From the NCBI RefSeq assembly GCF_000620705.1, contig NZ_KK211171.1, forward strand, positions 265,143-329,142: a stretch of 64,000 nucleotides of DNA. The letters are read 5' to 3'. Below, one piece after another: positions 8,886 through 16,443 of the stretch. The notes beneath the pieces are model-generated. The model was not told the DNA's origin, made no database searches, and worked only from the letters and a program-made list of their open reading frames with translations. A program made the position numbers and the translations under genes. Source of the stretch: Nocardioides sp. URHA0020 (GTDB taxonomy: Bacteria; Actinomycetota; Actinomycetes; Propionibacteriales; Nocardioidaceae). Positions within the stretch are counted from its first letter, which is position 1. Every line of letters begins with the position of its first letter.

Positions 8886-9638
8886 ATGCCTGTCTGGCTC
8901 CAAGCCGGCCTGTGGGGCCTGCTCGCGGGTGGCGCCCTGGTGATCGGCGCGGCCGTCTCCTGGCTGGTCTCGGTCCCGCGCCACGTCATCGCCTCGGTGA
9001 TGGCCTTCGGCGCGGGCGTCCTGATCTCTGCCCTCGCCTTCGACCTGGTCGACGAGGCCGAGACCACCGGCGGCCTGCTGCCCACGTGCATCGGCTTCCT
9101 GGTCGGCGCCGGGGCGTACGTCGCCGCCAACGTGCTGCTGGCCCGGCGCGGCGCCCGGCACCGCAAGCGCTCCGGCGACGAGCAGGTCTCCGACTCGCAG
9201 AAGTCCGGCAGCGGCTCCGCCATCGCCATCGGCGCCCTCCTCGACGGCATCCCGGAGTCGGTCGTGCTCGGGCTGTCCCTGTTGGGCGGCGGCGGGGTGG
9301 GAGTCCCGGTGCTCGCCGCGATCTTCATCTCCAACCTCCCCGAGGGCCTCTCCAGCGCGGCCGGCATGAAGCGGAGCGGGCGCAGCGCGAGCTACGTCTT
9401 CGGCGTGTGGGGTGGCATCGCCGTGGCCAGCGGTCTGGCCGGTGCGATCGGCTGCCTGCTGCTCCAAGGCGCCTCCGCCGGCGCGATCGCCCTGATCACG
9501 GCGGTCGCGGCCGGAGCGATCCTGGCCATGATCACCGACACGATGATCCCCGAGGCGTTCGAGAAGACCCACCTCTACGCAGGCCTGTTGGCCACCGTGG
9601 GCTTCCTGTGTGCCTTCGCGATCTCGCGTGCCGGCTGA
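8886..9638 (+). CDS. ZIP-family metal transporter
   Basis: A 250-residue inner-membrane protein with about eight hydrophobic segments and a hydrophilic loop (ARRGARHRKRSGDEQ) after the third. The transport signatures appear in two helices as GALLDGIPES and ISNLPEGLSSA, matching the HxxPE/NxPEG pattern of ZIP (Zn/Fe permease) proteins, although the first motif has Asp in place of His. Predicted divalent metal uptake or release. ATG 8886 begins just before the first membrane helix; the upstream open frame overlaps the dehydrogenase gene and is unlikely. Ends five bases from the convergent LuxR gene. Confidence 0.87.
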   Translation: MPVWLQAGLWGLLAGGALVIGAAVSWLVSVPRHVIASVMAFGAGVLISALAFDLVDEAETTGGLLPTCIGFLVGAGAYVAANVLLARRGARHRKRSGDEQVSDSQKSGSGSAIAIGALLDGIPESVVLGLSLLGGGGVGVPVLAAIFISNLPEGLSSAAGMKRSGRSASYVFGVWGGIAVASGLAGAIGCLLLQGASAGAIALITAVAAGAILAMITDTMIPEAFEKTHLYAGLLATVGFLCAFAISRAG

Positions 9639-9643
9639 CCGTG

Positions 9644-10336
9644 CTACCCGGCGATCGGCAGCGGCCGTACGCCCCACCCTCCGAGGTGAGCGGCGGCCAC
9701 GGCGGCGAGCTGGGACTGCAGGTTGAGCTTGGCGAGGATCGCCTTGACCTGGGTCCGCACCGTCGCCTCGGAGACGACCCGCACGACCGCGATCTCTCGG
9801 ACGGTGCGCCCCGACATCAGGTGCCGAAGGATCTCCGCCTCCTGCGGCGACAACTTCTGCAGGCGCTCCTGTGCGTCTCGTCGCGTCATGTCCTGCTGGC
9901 GCGAGATCCCGATGAGTCGATCCCGTTCGGAGCGTTCGAGCACGGGCTGGTCCTGGCTGACGCGCCGCACGACGGAGAGGACGGACGCCATGGACTCGTT
10001 CTTCGACAGCACCAGCCGGGCCCCGCGTTCCAGGCACCAGCCCCACTGCGCCTCACTCGCGCTCTCGGTGATCACGACGACCGCGACGCCGGCACGCGTC
10101 ATCGGTGCGATCAGCGCTCCTCCGTCGCAGACCTGCCCGAGCTCGGCGTTCAGCAGGAGCACATCGGGACGCACCGCCAGCAACCGGGCGAGGAGCCGGT
10201 TCGTCTGGCCGCAGCCCTCGGGCACCGGCACCACGCAGTGCGAGTAGTTCCGCCGATCCAGCACCAGCCCCAGACAGTCCGTGAACAGACGCTGCTCGTC
10301 GACTATCGCGACCTTGATCCGCCCGCTGCGATCCAT
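9644..10336 (-). CDS. LuxR-type regulator with degenerate receiver domain
   Basis: A 230-residue protein laid out like a NarL response regulator. Residues 6-125 form a receiver-like fold with the acidic pair Asp13-Glu14, but the phosphoacceptor position at the end of beta-3 (DVLLLNAEL) is Asn63 instead of Asp. A C-terminal LuxR helix-turn-helix (LSPQEAEILRHLMSG...EATVRTQVKAILAKL) occupies about residues 160-220. Control by phosphorylation is therefore unlikely; a protein partner or ligand may be used. No histidine kinase is adjacent. ATG 10336 follows GGGGGA; the frame open to 10510 is not supported. Confidence 0.85.
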   Translation of the reverse strand: MDRSGRIKVAIVDEQRLFTDCLGLVLDRRNYSHCVVPVPEGCGQTNRLLARLLAVRPDVLLLNAELGQVCDGGALIAPMTRAGVAVVVITESASEAQWGWCLERGARLVLSKNESMASVLSVVRRVSQDQPVLERSERDRLIGISRQQDMTRRDAQERLQKLSPQEAEILRHLMSGRTVREIAVVRVVSEATVRTQVKAILAKLNLQSQLAAVAAAHLGGWGVRPLPIAG

Positions 10337-10556
10337 CGTTCCCCCGAACGAGTTGAGCGCGCCACCCCGAGGTCGGGCCTCCCCCGAGGCCCGTGCCACT
10401 GCGAACGCCGGCCTGTCGAACAAGCCAGCACAGACCCGGAACGGGCCCCTAGTGCAAGTTGGGTCATCCGTGGGGGCAAATCGACCATCTGGTCCAGGTA
10501 TCCCCAACATTGGGGACGCCGTTCCCCCCGAATGTCCCGCCTACGCGGTGCGAGCC

Positions 10557-10757
10557 TCAGCCGGTCGGGCGGAGCTCGCGCTTCATCAGCTCGGCCGCGT
10601 TCCGGAGCGAGATGATGTCTGCGACCAGCCGGTGCAGCTCACCTCTGCACTCGCGGATCGTGTCGCCGTCGTGTGCGGTCTGCAGATGTCCCTGCAGCTG
10701 TGAGGCGTGCTCGAGCGCTGTCGCCGCCGACGCGTCGACCAGTTCGATGATTCCCAC
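10557..10757 (-). CDS. Small helical protein, unknown
   Basis: A 66-residue predicted protein, almost wholly alpha-helical, with alternating hydrophobic and charged residues (LEHASQLQGHL, LHRLVADIISLRNAAELMK), suggesting a small coiled coil or helical hairpin. GTG 10757 is preceded by GGGGGA five bases upstream, the same leader style as the LuxR gene 220 bases further along the strand. No family recognised. It could be co-regulated with the pseudo-receiver regulator. Confidence 0.5.
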   Translation of the reverse strand: MGIIELVDASAATALEHASQLQGHLQTAHDGDTIRECRGELHRLVADIISLRNAAELMKRELRPTG

Positions 10758-11083
10758 GATCGTCCCCCGTTCGATTCCTCAGCGTCCGACCGGTCCCCCC
10801 GGACCCAGACGCTGCGTTTCATCCACGTTACGCACGTCAGCGGCAGCCCGATACGGCTGGCGCGCTTCTTGTGGAACCCTTGCGCAAGGGGCCGACGGGC
10901 TCGACTTGTCGGATGTCGCCGGCCGGGCGGGCGCCTGCGAGACCCACCGGGTGCCTACCGCCGGCAGGAGTCCTGCACAATCATGGGACTCATCGACTCG
11001 ACTCGACAGATTCAGAGCGAGACCGACGCCTGCGCTCGGCGCTGCCCGGTTCGAGCTCCCGAGCTACCCAGAACGGACTCCCC
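10758..11083. other. Intergenic region upstream of RNase J gene
   Basis: A 326-base divergent gap between the small helical protein and the RNase J gene. It must hold both promoters, but I cannot place convincing -35/-10 pairs. A perfect 14-base palindrome CCCTTGCGCAAGGG lies at 10877-10890. No supported gene. Confidence 0.5.
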
Positions 11084-12775
11084 GTGAGCCATCCCCATCC
11101 TGAACTCCAGGTCCCGCCGAAGCTGCCGCCGCGCGGTCTCCGGATCGTCCCGCTCGGCGGCCTCGGGGAGATCGGCCGCAACATGACCGTCTTCGAGTTC
11201 AACAAGAAGCTGCTCGTGGTCGACTGCGGCGTGCTCTTCCCCGAGGAGCACCAGCCCGGCGTCGACGTCATCCTCCCCGACTTCGGCTACATCCGAGATC
11301 GCATCGACTCCGTGGTCGGGATCGTGCTCACCCACGGGCACGAGGACCACATCGGCGGCGTGCCGTACCTGCTCCGCGAGCGCGCGGACATCCCGCTGAT
11401 CGCCTCCAAGCTGACCCTCGCCCTGATCGTCGAGAAGCTCAAGGAGCACCGGATCCGTCCGGTGACCCGTGAGGTGAAGGAGGGCGACCGCGACAAGACG
11501 TCGTACGGCCCCTTCGACCTGGAGTTCCTGGCGGTCAACCACTCGATCCCCGACGGGCTCGCCGTCGCGATCCGCACCGGAGCCGGCACCGTCCTGCACA
11601 CCGGCGACTTCAAGATGGACCAGTTCCCGCTCGACAAGCGGATCACGGACCTGCGCGGCTTCGCGCGGCTCGGCGAGGAGGGCGTCGACCTCTTCCTCAC
11701 CGACTCCACGAACGCCGAGGTGCCCGGCTTCACGACGTCCGAGCGTGAGCTCGCCCCCGCCATCGAGCAGGTCTTCCGCACCGCGCCGCGACGGGTGATC
11801 GTGTCCAGCTTCGCCAGCCACGTGCACCGGATCCAGCAGGTGCTCGACACGGCGCACGCCCACGGCCGCAAGGTCTCCTTCGTCGGGCGCTCGATGGTGC
11901 GCAACATGGGTGTCGCCCAGGACCTGGGCTACCTCAACGTGCCGCCGAACCTGATCGTCCCCCTGGACCAGCTCGAGAAGATGGCGCCCAACAAGGTCAC
12001 CCTGATCTGCACCGGCTCCCAGGGCGAGCCGCTGGCCGCGCTCTCGCGCATGGCCAGCCGCGACCACAAGATCCGGATCGGTGAGGGCGACACCATCCTG
12101 ATGGCGAGCTCGGTGATTCCGGGCAACGAGAACGCCATCTCCAACGTCATCAACGGGCTCACGCGATGGGGCGCGAACGTCGTCCACAAGGGCAACGCCA
12201 AGGTGCACGTCTCGGGGCACGCCAGCGCCGGCGAGCTCGTCTACTGCTACAACATCGTGCAGCCCAAGAACGTCATGCCCGTCCACGGCGAGTACCGCCA
12301 CCTCCGGGCGAACGCCGACCTGGCGATCAGCACGGGCCTGGCCAAGGATCGGGTGGTCCTCGCCGAGGACGGCGTCGTCGTCGACCTCATCGACGGCAAG
12401 GCCAAGATCGCCGGCAAGGTGCGGGCGGGCAACATCTACGTCGACGCCCAGACCGTCGGTGGCGTCACGGAGGCCAGCCTGAAGGACCGCCGCACCCTGG
12501 CCGAGGAGGGCGTCGTCACCGTGCTCGCCATCGTCGATGCGGACACCGGCAAGCTCGCCGACCCGCCGGACTTCCTGGTCCGTGGGTTCGTCCACGAGGA
12601 CGGTGCCTTCGACCCAGCCGTCGCCGTCATCGAGAAGTGCCTGGCCCGCGCCGCCGCCGAAGGCATCGGCGACGCTCACCAGCTCGAGCAGCTCCTGGCT
12701 CGCGATGTCGCGCGGTGGGCGCACCGGACCTTCCGGCGCAACCCGCTGATCATCCCGCTCGTGATCGACGCCTGA
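11084..12775 (+). CDS. rnj: Ribonuclease J
   Basis: A 563-residue metallo-beta-lactamase/beta-CASP ribonuclease with endonuclease and 5'-exonuclease activity in RNA processing and decay. The metal site LTHGHEDHIGG lies at residues 82-92; downstream are NHSIPD, HTGDFKMD, the beta-CASP insert (FASHVHRIQQV, CTGSQGEP) and HVSGHAS, HGEYRHL of the C-terminal metal ligands. Length matches bacterial RNase J. GTG 11084 is chosen because the conserved N-terminus PPRGLRIVPLGG follows directly; the long upstream frame is spurious. The common upstream dapA neighbour is absent here. Confidence 0.96.
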   Translation: MSHPHPELQVPPKLPPRGLRIVPLGGLGEIGRNMTVFEFNKKLLVVDCGVLFPEEHQPGVDVILPDFGYIRDRIDSVVGIVLTHGHEDHIGGVPYLLRERADIPLIASKLTLALIVEKLKEHRIRPVTREVKEGDRDKTSYGPFDLEFLAVNHSIPDGLAVAIRTGAGTVLHTGDFKMDQFPLDKRITDLRGFARLGEEGVDLFLTDSTNAEVPGFTTSERELAPAIEQVFRTAPRRVIVSSFASHVHRIQQVLDTAHAHGRKVSFVGRSMVRNMGVAQDLGYLNVPPNLIVPLDQLEKMAPNKVTLICTGSQGEPLAALSRMASRDHKIRIGEGDTILMASSVIPGNENAISNVINGLTRWGANVVHKGNAKVHVSGHASAGELVYCYNIVQPKNVMPVHGEYRHLRANADLAISTGLAKDRVVLAEDGVVVDLIDGKAKIAGKVRAGNIYVDAQTVGGVTEASLKDRRTLAEEGVVTVLAIVDADTGKLADPPDFLVRGFVHEDGAFDPAVAVIEKCLARAAAEGIGDAHQLEQLLARDVARWAHRTFRRNPLIIPLVIDA

Positions 12776-12853
12776 CGCGACGTCGCCTCAGCGGCCGTCG
12801 GCGTCGCCTCGGGTGTTGCTCGTCGGATCTTGCCGGCCGGCATCGGCCGCCGC

Positions 12854-13066
12854 TCAGGTGTCGTCCACTGACCGTCCCAGCCGGACCTGTCGACTCGCCG
12901 CGAGCGTCTTCTCACACTCGTCGCGGCGCAGGGTGGCGAGCATGCGGAGCTGAGCGCTGCATCGCCACAGCTCCTCGACGGCGGCAGCGTCCAACACGGC
13001 GCCCGAGAGTCGAGCGAGCCCCGGCGGCCGGCTGGGCCCCGCGACGGCGACCGGACCGTCACTCAC
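12854..13066 (-). CDS. Small Arg/Ala-rich protein, unknown
   Basis: A 70-residue predicted protein with a probable helical core (VLDAAAVEELWRCSAQLRMLATLRRDECEKTLAASRQ). Its GTG start at 13066 overlaps the end of the 33-codon ORF upstream by eight bases, as in translationally coupled genes. It is the last of three overlapping tiny ORFs on this strand. No family recognised. Confidence is limited because any short open frame in such GC-rich DNA can be accidental. Confidence 0.45.
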   Translation of the reverse strand: MSDGPVAVAGPSRPPGLARLSGAVLDAAAVEELWRCSAQLRMLATLRRDECEKTLAASRQVRLGRSVDDT

Positions 13067-13160
13067 CGTCCAGCTCGCTGTCCGCGGTCACCCGCGCGGC
13101 TCGAGCTGTCGACGAGAACAGCAGCAGCCGCACCACATAGGTTCGGAGAGTGCGGGTCAT
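13059..13160 (-). CDS. 33-residue ORF in overlapping small-gene chain
   Basis: A short ORF starting MTRTLRTYVVRLLLFSS with a weakly hydrophobic, basic N-half. Its ATG overlaps the stop of the 31-residue membrane peptide gene in an ATGA arrangement and its stop overlaps the next gene's GTG. The two junctions are the main evidence for it. Function unknown. Confidence 0.35.
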   Translation of the reverse strand: MTRTLRTYVVRLLLFSSTARAARVTADSELDGE

Positions 13161-13252
13161 CTCGACAGGGCCAGGATGAGGATCACGGTGACGGCCGCTG
13201 ACAACAGCAGCGAGCCGAGGCAGCCGAGTCGGTTGCTGAAGAAGAAGAACAT
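13157..13252 (-). CDS. 31-residue single-pass membrane peptide
   Basis: A tiny gene. The peptide begins MFFFFSNRLGCLGS and continues with one strongly hydrophobic helix (LLLSAAVTVILILALS) ending in Arg. The pattern Phe-run, NRLGCLGS, then a transmembrane helix is, from memory, a recurrent small actinobacterial membrane protein of unknown role. GGGGGA lies about nine bases before the ATG at 13252. Its TGA overlaps the next ATG (ATGA), marking the start of a compact chain of small ORFs running to 12854. Confidence 0.6.
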   Translation of the reverse strand: MFFFFSNRLGCLGSLLLSAAVTVILILALSR

Positions 13253-13553
13253 GCCTGCAGGTCCCCCGTCGCCCGGCAGAGCACGCGTCCGACGGCCGTG
13301 GTGCTCGCCACGTCGTCACCGGCCGGGTCCGTAGCCCGACGGCCCGCGCAGCCGGCCGCCGTATGTCACGTCCTCGTCCGGTCGTTACACGCCCGTGTTG
13401 CGCTCTTCGCCACACGCGGGAGTCGGCATGCCGTCGCCGTGGCCCGGCTACCCATCGTGCCGCGCCAGCAGTGCGCCCAGCGCTGCCGTTCAGCCCTCAC
13501 TGGAGGGCGACCAACGGGGTCGACGAACGGCCGCCACTACGAAAGGGAACCTC
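13253..13553. other. Divergent intergenic region
   Basis: A 301-base gap between the small-gene chain and the gene at 13554. Contains the promoters of both; no confident promoter elements or ORFs seen. Confidence 0.5.
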
Positions 13554-13838
13554 ATGTCGAGCACCAGCACCCACGACAACGCCACCCACACCGCCACGCG
13601 CCGCATCAGCACCGAGACGAAGGCGTCGTTCAAGACCACCGAGCTCATCGCCTACGTCGTCGTCGCCATCGCGGTCCTGGTGGCTTCGGCCGTCGTCGAC
13701 GGCGAGGACTTCGGCGCCCAGAACGCATGGTTCCTCGTCACGCTGCTGACCATCGGCTACATGATCAGCCGCGGGCTGGCGAAGTCCGGCAGCCGCGACT
13801 ACTACGACGACAACGTCACCAAGCACGACCACCGCTGA
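13554..13838 (+). CDS. Small two-helix membrane protein
   Basis: A 94-residue inner-membrane protein. A Thr/His-rich cytosolic N-terminus (residues 1-30) precedes two membrane helices (LIAYVVVAIAVLVASAVV and AWFLVTLLTIGYMISRGLA) and a charged tail ending KHDHR. ATG 13554 follows GAAAGGGA. Similar small proteins sit in actinobacterial stress clusters, which fits the DUF2382 gene 1 kb away; function unknown. A strong terminator follows 15 bases after the stop. Confidence 0.75.
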   Translation: MSSTSTHDNATHTATRRISTETKASFKTTELIAYVVVAIAVLVASAVVDGEDFGAQNAWFLVTLLTIGYMISRGLAKSGSRDYYDDNVTKHDHR

Positions 13839-13852
13839 CACCGCGTCTCGGA

Positions 13853-13883
13853 GCGCCCCGCCACCCCGTAGGTGGCGGGGCGC
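13853..13883 (+). terminator. Hairpin terminator
   Basis: Perfect 13-bp stem GCGCCCCGCCACC/GGTGGCGGGGCGC with a CCGTA loop, just downstream of the gene ending at 13838. No U-run follows, as is usual in GC-rich actinobacteria. Confidence 0.8.
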
Positions 13884-13954
13884 CCGCGTCCGCCAGGCAT
13901 CCGGGCGCCGTGGCGTCGTGGTGTCCGTAGACTGCGGGCGACCGGGGAGGCGAC

Positions 13955-14701
13955 GTGGCAGGCAAGGACGAGGCGGTGGACGCCGATGCAGCTGTCGTCG
14001 AAGGTCAGGCGCCTCCGTCAGCGCGGGTGCCGCTGTCGCGAGAGCGCATCGTCGACGCCGCGGTCGCGTTCATCGACGAGCACGGACTCCCGAGCCTGAC
14101 GATGCGTCGCCTCGGCGAGGAGCTCGGCGTGGAAGCCATGGCGCTCTACCGCTACGTCCCTGGTCGCGAGGACCTGCTCGACGCGGTGGTGGGTCAGATC
14201 ATCGAGCAGATGCAGCGGGACGACGACGTCGTCGACGCTCCTCAGCACGGCTGGCAGGACTTCCTCCAGCGCATGGCCCACGGCGTGCGCCGCATCGCCC
14301 TGGACCATCCCCGGGTCTTCCCGCTGGTGGCCTCGCGACCGCCCGAGGCGCCGTGGCTGCGGCCGCCGCTGCGCAGCCTGGTGTGGGTCGAGACCTTCCT
14401 CCAGGGTCTGCGGCAGGAGGGGTTCTCGAACGACGCGGCGGTCGCGGCGTACCGCGCGTTCACCAGCTTCCTGCTGGGGCATCTGTTGCTCGAGGTCGCG
14501 GTCCACGGTGCCGACGTCGGTCCGCTCGACGTCCTCGAGGACGCCGAGGTCCCGGCAGGCTCGGAGCTGGCGCTCTACCCGGCCGTCGAGGAGCTGCGCA
14601 GCGCGCTGTCCGAGGACCGCTCGGCGGTCGAGTTCGAGGACTCCCTCGAAGAGCTCCTGAACCGGATCGCGCTCATCGCCTCCGAGAACCCGTCTGACTG
14701 A
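13955..14701 (+). CDS. TetR/AcrR-family transcriptional regulator
   Basis: A 248-residue repressor-type protein. After a 24-residue acidic extension, the helix-turn-helix domain covers about residues 25-75 (LSRERIVDAAVAFIDEHG...LTMRRLGEELGVEAMALYRYV), then a C-terminal ligand/dimer domain of the TetR_C_1 type (RRIALDHPRVFPLVASRP). Effector unknown. GTG 13955 has GGGGAGG six bases upstream. The gene lies between two terminators, so it is probably monocistronic. Confidence 0.88.
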   Translation: MAGKDEAVDADAAVVEGQAPPSARVPLSRERIVDAAVAFIDEHGLPSLTMRRLGEELGVEAMALYRYVPGREDLLDAVVGQIIEQMQRDDDVVDAPQHGWQDFLQRMAHGVRRIALDHPRVFPLVASRPPEAPWLRPPLRSLVWVETFLQGLRQEGFSNDAAVAAYRAFTSFLLGHLLLEVAVHGADVGPLDVLEDAEVPAGSELALYPAVEELRSALSEDRSAVEFEDSLEELLNRIALIASENPSD

Positions 14702-14734
14702 CGAGGGCGGCCGCCGGCGCGGCGACCGCCCTCG
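14702..14734. terminator. Bidirectional hairpin terminator
   Basis: Fourteen-base arms CGAGGGCGGCCGCC and GGCGACCGCCCTCG, one mismatch, GGCGC loop, directly between the convergent tetR and DUF2382 genes; it can serve both. Confidence 0.75.
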
Positions 14735-14755
14735 ATCCTGCGTGACGAGGAGGTG

Positions 14756-15562
14756 TCAGCGGCGGTTCTGCACGTCGCCCTCAGCCTCCACGTGCTCCTT
14801 GCGGACCTCCTCGGAGACCTGCTGCTCCTCGGTCGCGGCCTCGGTGGAGAGCCGGACGCGCTCGACGGGCTCGACGGTCGTGTCGACGACGGGGCGCTCC
14901 TCGTGGAGGACCACCTCGTGCTCCTCCTCGGAGATGGCCGGGCCGTCGGTCGCCCGGTCCACGTTCGCGTCGGTGACGGGCTCGCGCTCGAGCACGGCCC
15001 TCTCCTTGCGCACCGGCACCGTCTGGGTCTCCATCTCGGTGGTCACGTACTTGCGCAACCGGGCCCGACCGGCCTCCTGCGTGGTGGTGGAGACGTCGAG
15101 TCGCTCCTCCGAGCGCGTCATCGCGTCATCGGTCTCGGGACCCGAGGTGTCGTGTCCCACCGATGCGTCGGCGAAGGACTCGCGGCCGGCGGCAGAGGAG
15201 TCCTCGCCGTCGTCCCGACCGTGGCGGTCGTCGCCGGCACCGGCGTCGTAGCTGCGGCCGTAGTACCCGTAGAGCCGCCGCTCCTCGGCCTCATCGAGAT
15301 GGTCCCCGTCGAGGTCGACGCTCGGGGCATCCTTGATCTTGTCCTTGCTATACGGCAGGACCACGCGATCGCCGTCCATCGAGGCGTTCTCCACCGGCAC
15401 GAACGTCTCGCTCTTGCCGAACAGGCCGGTGTTGACGGTGATGAACTCCGGCTGTCCGGTCTGGTCATCGAGGTAGAGCTGACCGACCTTACCGATCTTG
15501 CTGCCGTCGCTGCCGTACGCCGTGTTCCCGATCATTCGACCGGCTTCTGCTTCGCTCAACAT
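14756..15562 (-). CDS. PRC-barrel and DUF2382 stress protein
   Basis: A 268-residue soluble protein. Residues 1-80 form a PRC-barrel (MIGNTAYGSDGSKIGKVGQLYLDD, FITVNTGLFG, VVLPYSKDKIKDAP). A Tyr/Asp-rich linker follows, and residues about 150-255 form DUF2382, recognisable by repeated charged strands such as RKYVTTEMETQTVPVRKE and EHEVVLHEERPVVD. Such proteins are associated with general stress regulons in actinobacteria and deinococci; mechanism unknown. ATG 15562 follows GGAGGGA. It is divergent from the membrane protein at 15761 and shares the SigB-like promoter region with it. Confidence 0.88.
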   Translation of the reverse strand: MLSEAEAGRMIGNTAYGSDGSKIGKVGQLYLDDQTGQPEFITVNTGLFGKSETFVPVENASMDGDRVVLPYSKDKIKDAPSVDLDGDHLDEAEERRLYGYYGRSYDAGAGDDRHGRDDGEDSSAAGRESFADASVGHDTSGPETDDAMTRSEERLDVSTTTQEAGRARLRKYVTTEMETQTVPVRKERAVLEREPVTDANVDRATDGPAISEEEHEVVLHEERPVVDTTVEPVERVRLSTEAATEEQQVSEEVRKEHVEAEGDVQNRR

Positions 15563-15647
15563 GCGCTTCCCTCCCGAGTACGTGTGGGTGCTTTGCGGTC
15601 TGGCGGTCCCCGTCGGAAGTGCGCCCATGCGTGCGAGCGGAGCATTT

Positions 15648-15705
15648 GTTTACACCGTAAGCCGGGCGGATCCCGTCTCGCCGCCGACCCGTTTACCTCG
15701 TAAAC
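15648..15705. promoter_or_regulatory. Pair of GTTTAC-N3-GTAAAC inverted repeats
   Basis: GTTTACACCGTAAGC at 15648-15662 (one mismatch) and the perfect GTTTACCTCGTAAAC at 15691-15705 lie in the divergent gap of the stress genes. The second overlaps the GTTT -35 box. They may be operators, or the sequence may simply be a duplicated -35 element. Confidence 0.45.
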
Positions 15706-15715
15706 CATCGGGTAC
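15691..15715 (+). promoter_or_regulatory. SigB/SigF-type promoter
   Basis: GTTT (15691-15694), 15-base spacer, GGGTAC (15710-15715) matches the GTTT-N14-16-GGGTA[CT] consensus of actinobacterial SigB-family stress sigma factors and points toward the gene at 15761. The -10 sits in the palindrome CGGGTACCCG, so GGGTAC also reads on the other strand toward the DUF2382 gene, with a weaker GTTC about 17 bases away. Confidence 0.6.
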
Positions 15716-15760
15716 CCGAGTGCCGATGCACGGCGAACCAGCGACATCGAGGAGCAAGCC

Positions 15761-16417
15761 ATGGCAACGCGGAGCAAACGGACCGGCGCCCACCCGGCTC
15801 ACCCGACGTCCGGCGACGAACGGCCAGACACCCTGGGAAACGACACGGCCCGCGAGGACCACCTCGTCCGCCGGGACCGCGTCGACGACAGCGCGGCCCG
15901 CGACAAGTTCGGCGGTCTCAACATCGGGGCCGCGTTCTTCGGGTGGCTGGTCGCGATCGCGATCGCGATCCTGCTGACCAGCATCCTCGGCGCCATCCTG
16001 GCAGCGGTCGGCTCGAGCGCGAACATCACCCAGTCCGACGCGCAGCGCTCCGCCGGCACGATCGGGGTCGCCGCCGGCGTCGTCCTTGTCGTCGTGCTGA
16101 CCCTGGCGTACTTCACCGGCGGGTACGTCGCCGGCAGGATGTCGCGCTACGACGGGGCCCGCCAGGGCGTCGGAGTCTGGGTCATCGGCCTGCTCGTGAC
16201 GCTGGTCGCCTTGGCCCTCGGCGCGACCTTCGGCTCGCAGTACAACATCCTCGACCGCGTCGACCTCCCCCGCATCCCGGTCTCCACCGACGAGCTGGGC
16301 TGGGGCGGCATCATCACCGGGGTGCTGGTCCTCGCCCTCACCCTGCTGGGCGCCGTTCTCGGCGGTGTCGTCGGGCACCGCTACCACAACCGGGTCGACC
16401 GCGCCGCCTACCGCTGA
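15761..16417 (+). CDS. Four-helix membrane protein, stress-associated
   Basis: A 218-residue membrane protein. A hydrophilic N-terminus of about 50 residues is followed by four transmembrane segments (AAFFGWLVAIAIAILLT; IGVAAGVVLVVVLTLAYF; VWVIGLLVTLVALALG; GGIITGVLVLALTLLG). The stretch GGYVAGRMSRYDGARQG between helices 2 and 3 is characteristic of a widespread actinobacterial family of unknown function. ATG 15761 has GAGGAG upstream. Expected to be induced by stress through the SigB-like promoter 46 bases upstream. Confidence 0.78.
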   Translation: MATRSKRTGAHPAHPTSGDERPDTLGNDTAREDHLVRRDRVDDSAARDKFGGLNIGAAFFGWLVAIAIAILLTSILGAILAAVGSSANITQSDAQRSAGTIGVAAGVVLVVVLTLAYFTGGYVAGRMSRYDGARQGVGVWVIGLLVTLVALALGATFGSQYNILDRVDLPRIPVSTDELGWGGIITGVLVLALTLLGAVLGGVVGHRYHNRVDRAAYR

Positions 16418-16443
16418 TTGCTCCTGGGAACCGGACCGCTGTC

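Noticed and set aside
10877-10890. Palindrome CCCTTGCGCAAGGG as terminator or operator
   Set aside because: Too small a loop for a hairpin and no second copy found; left as an unassigned palindrome.
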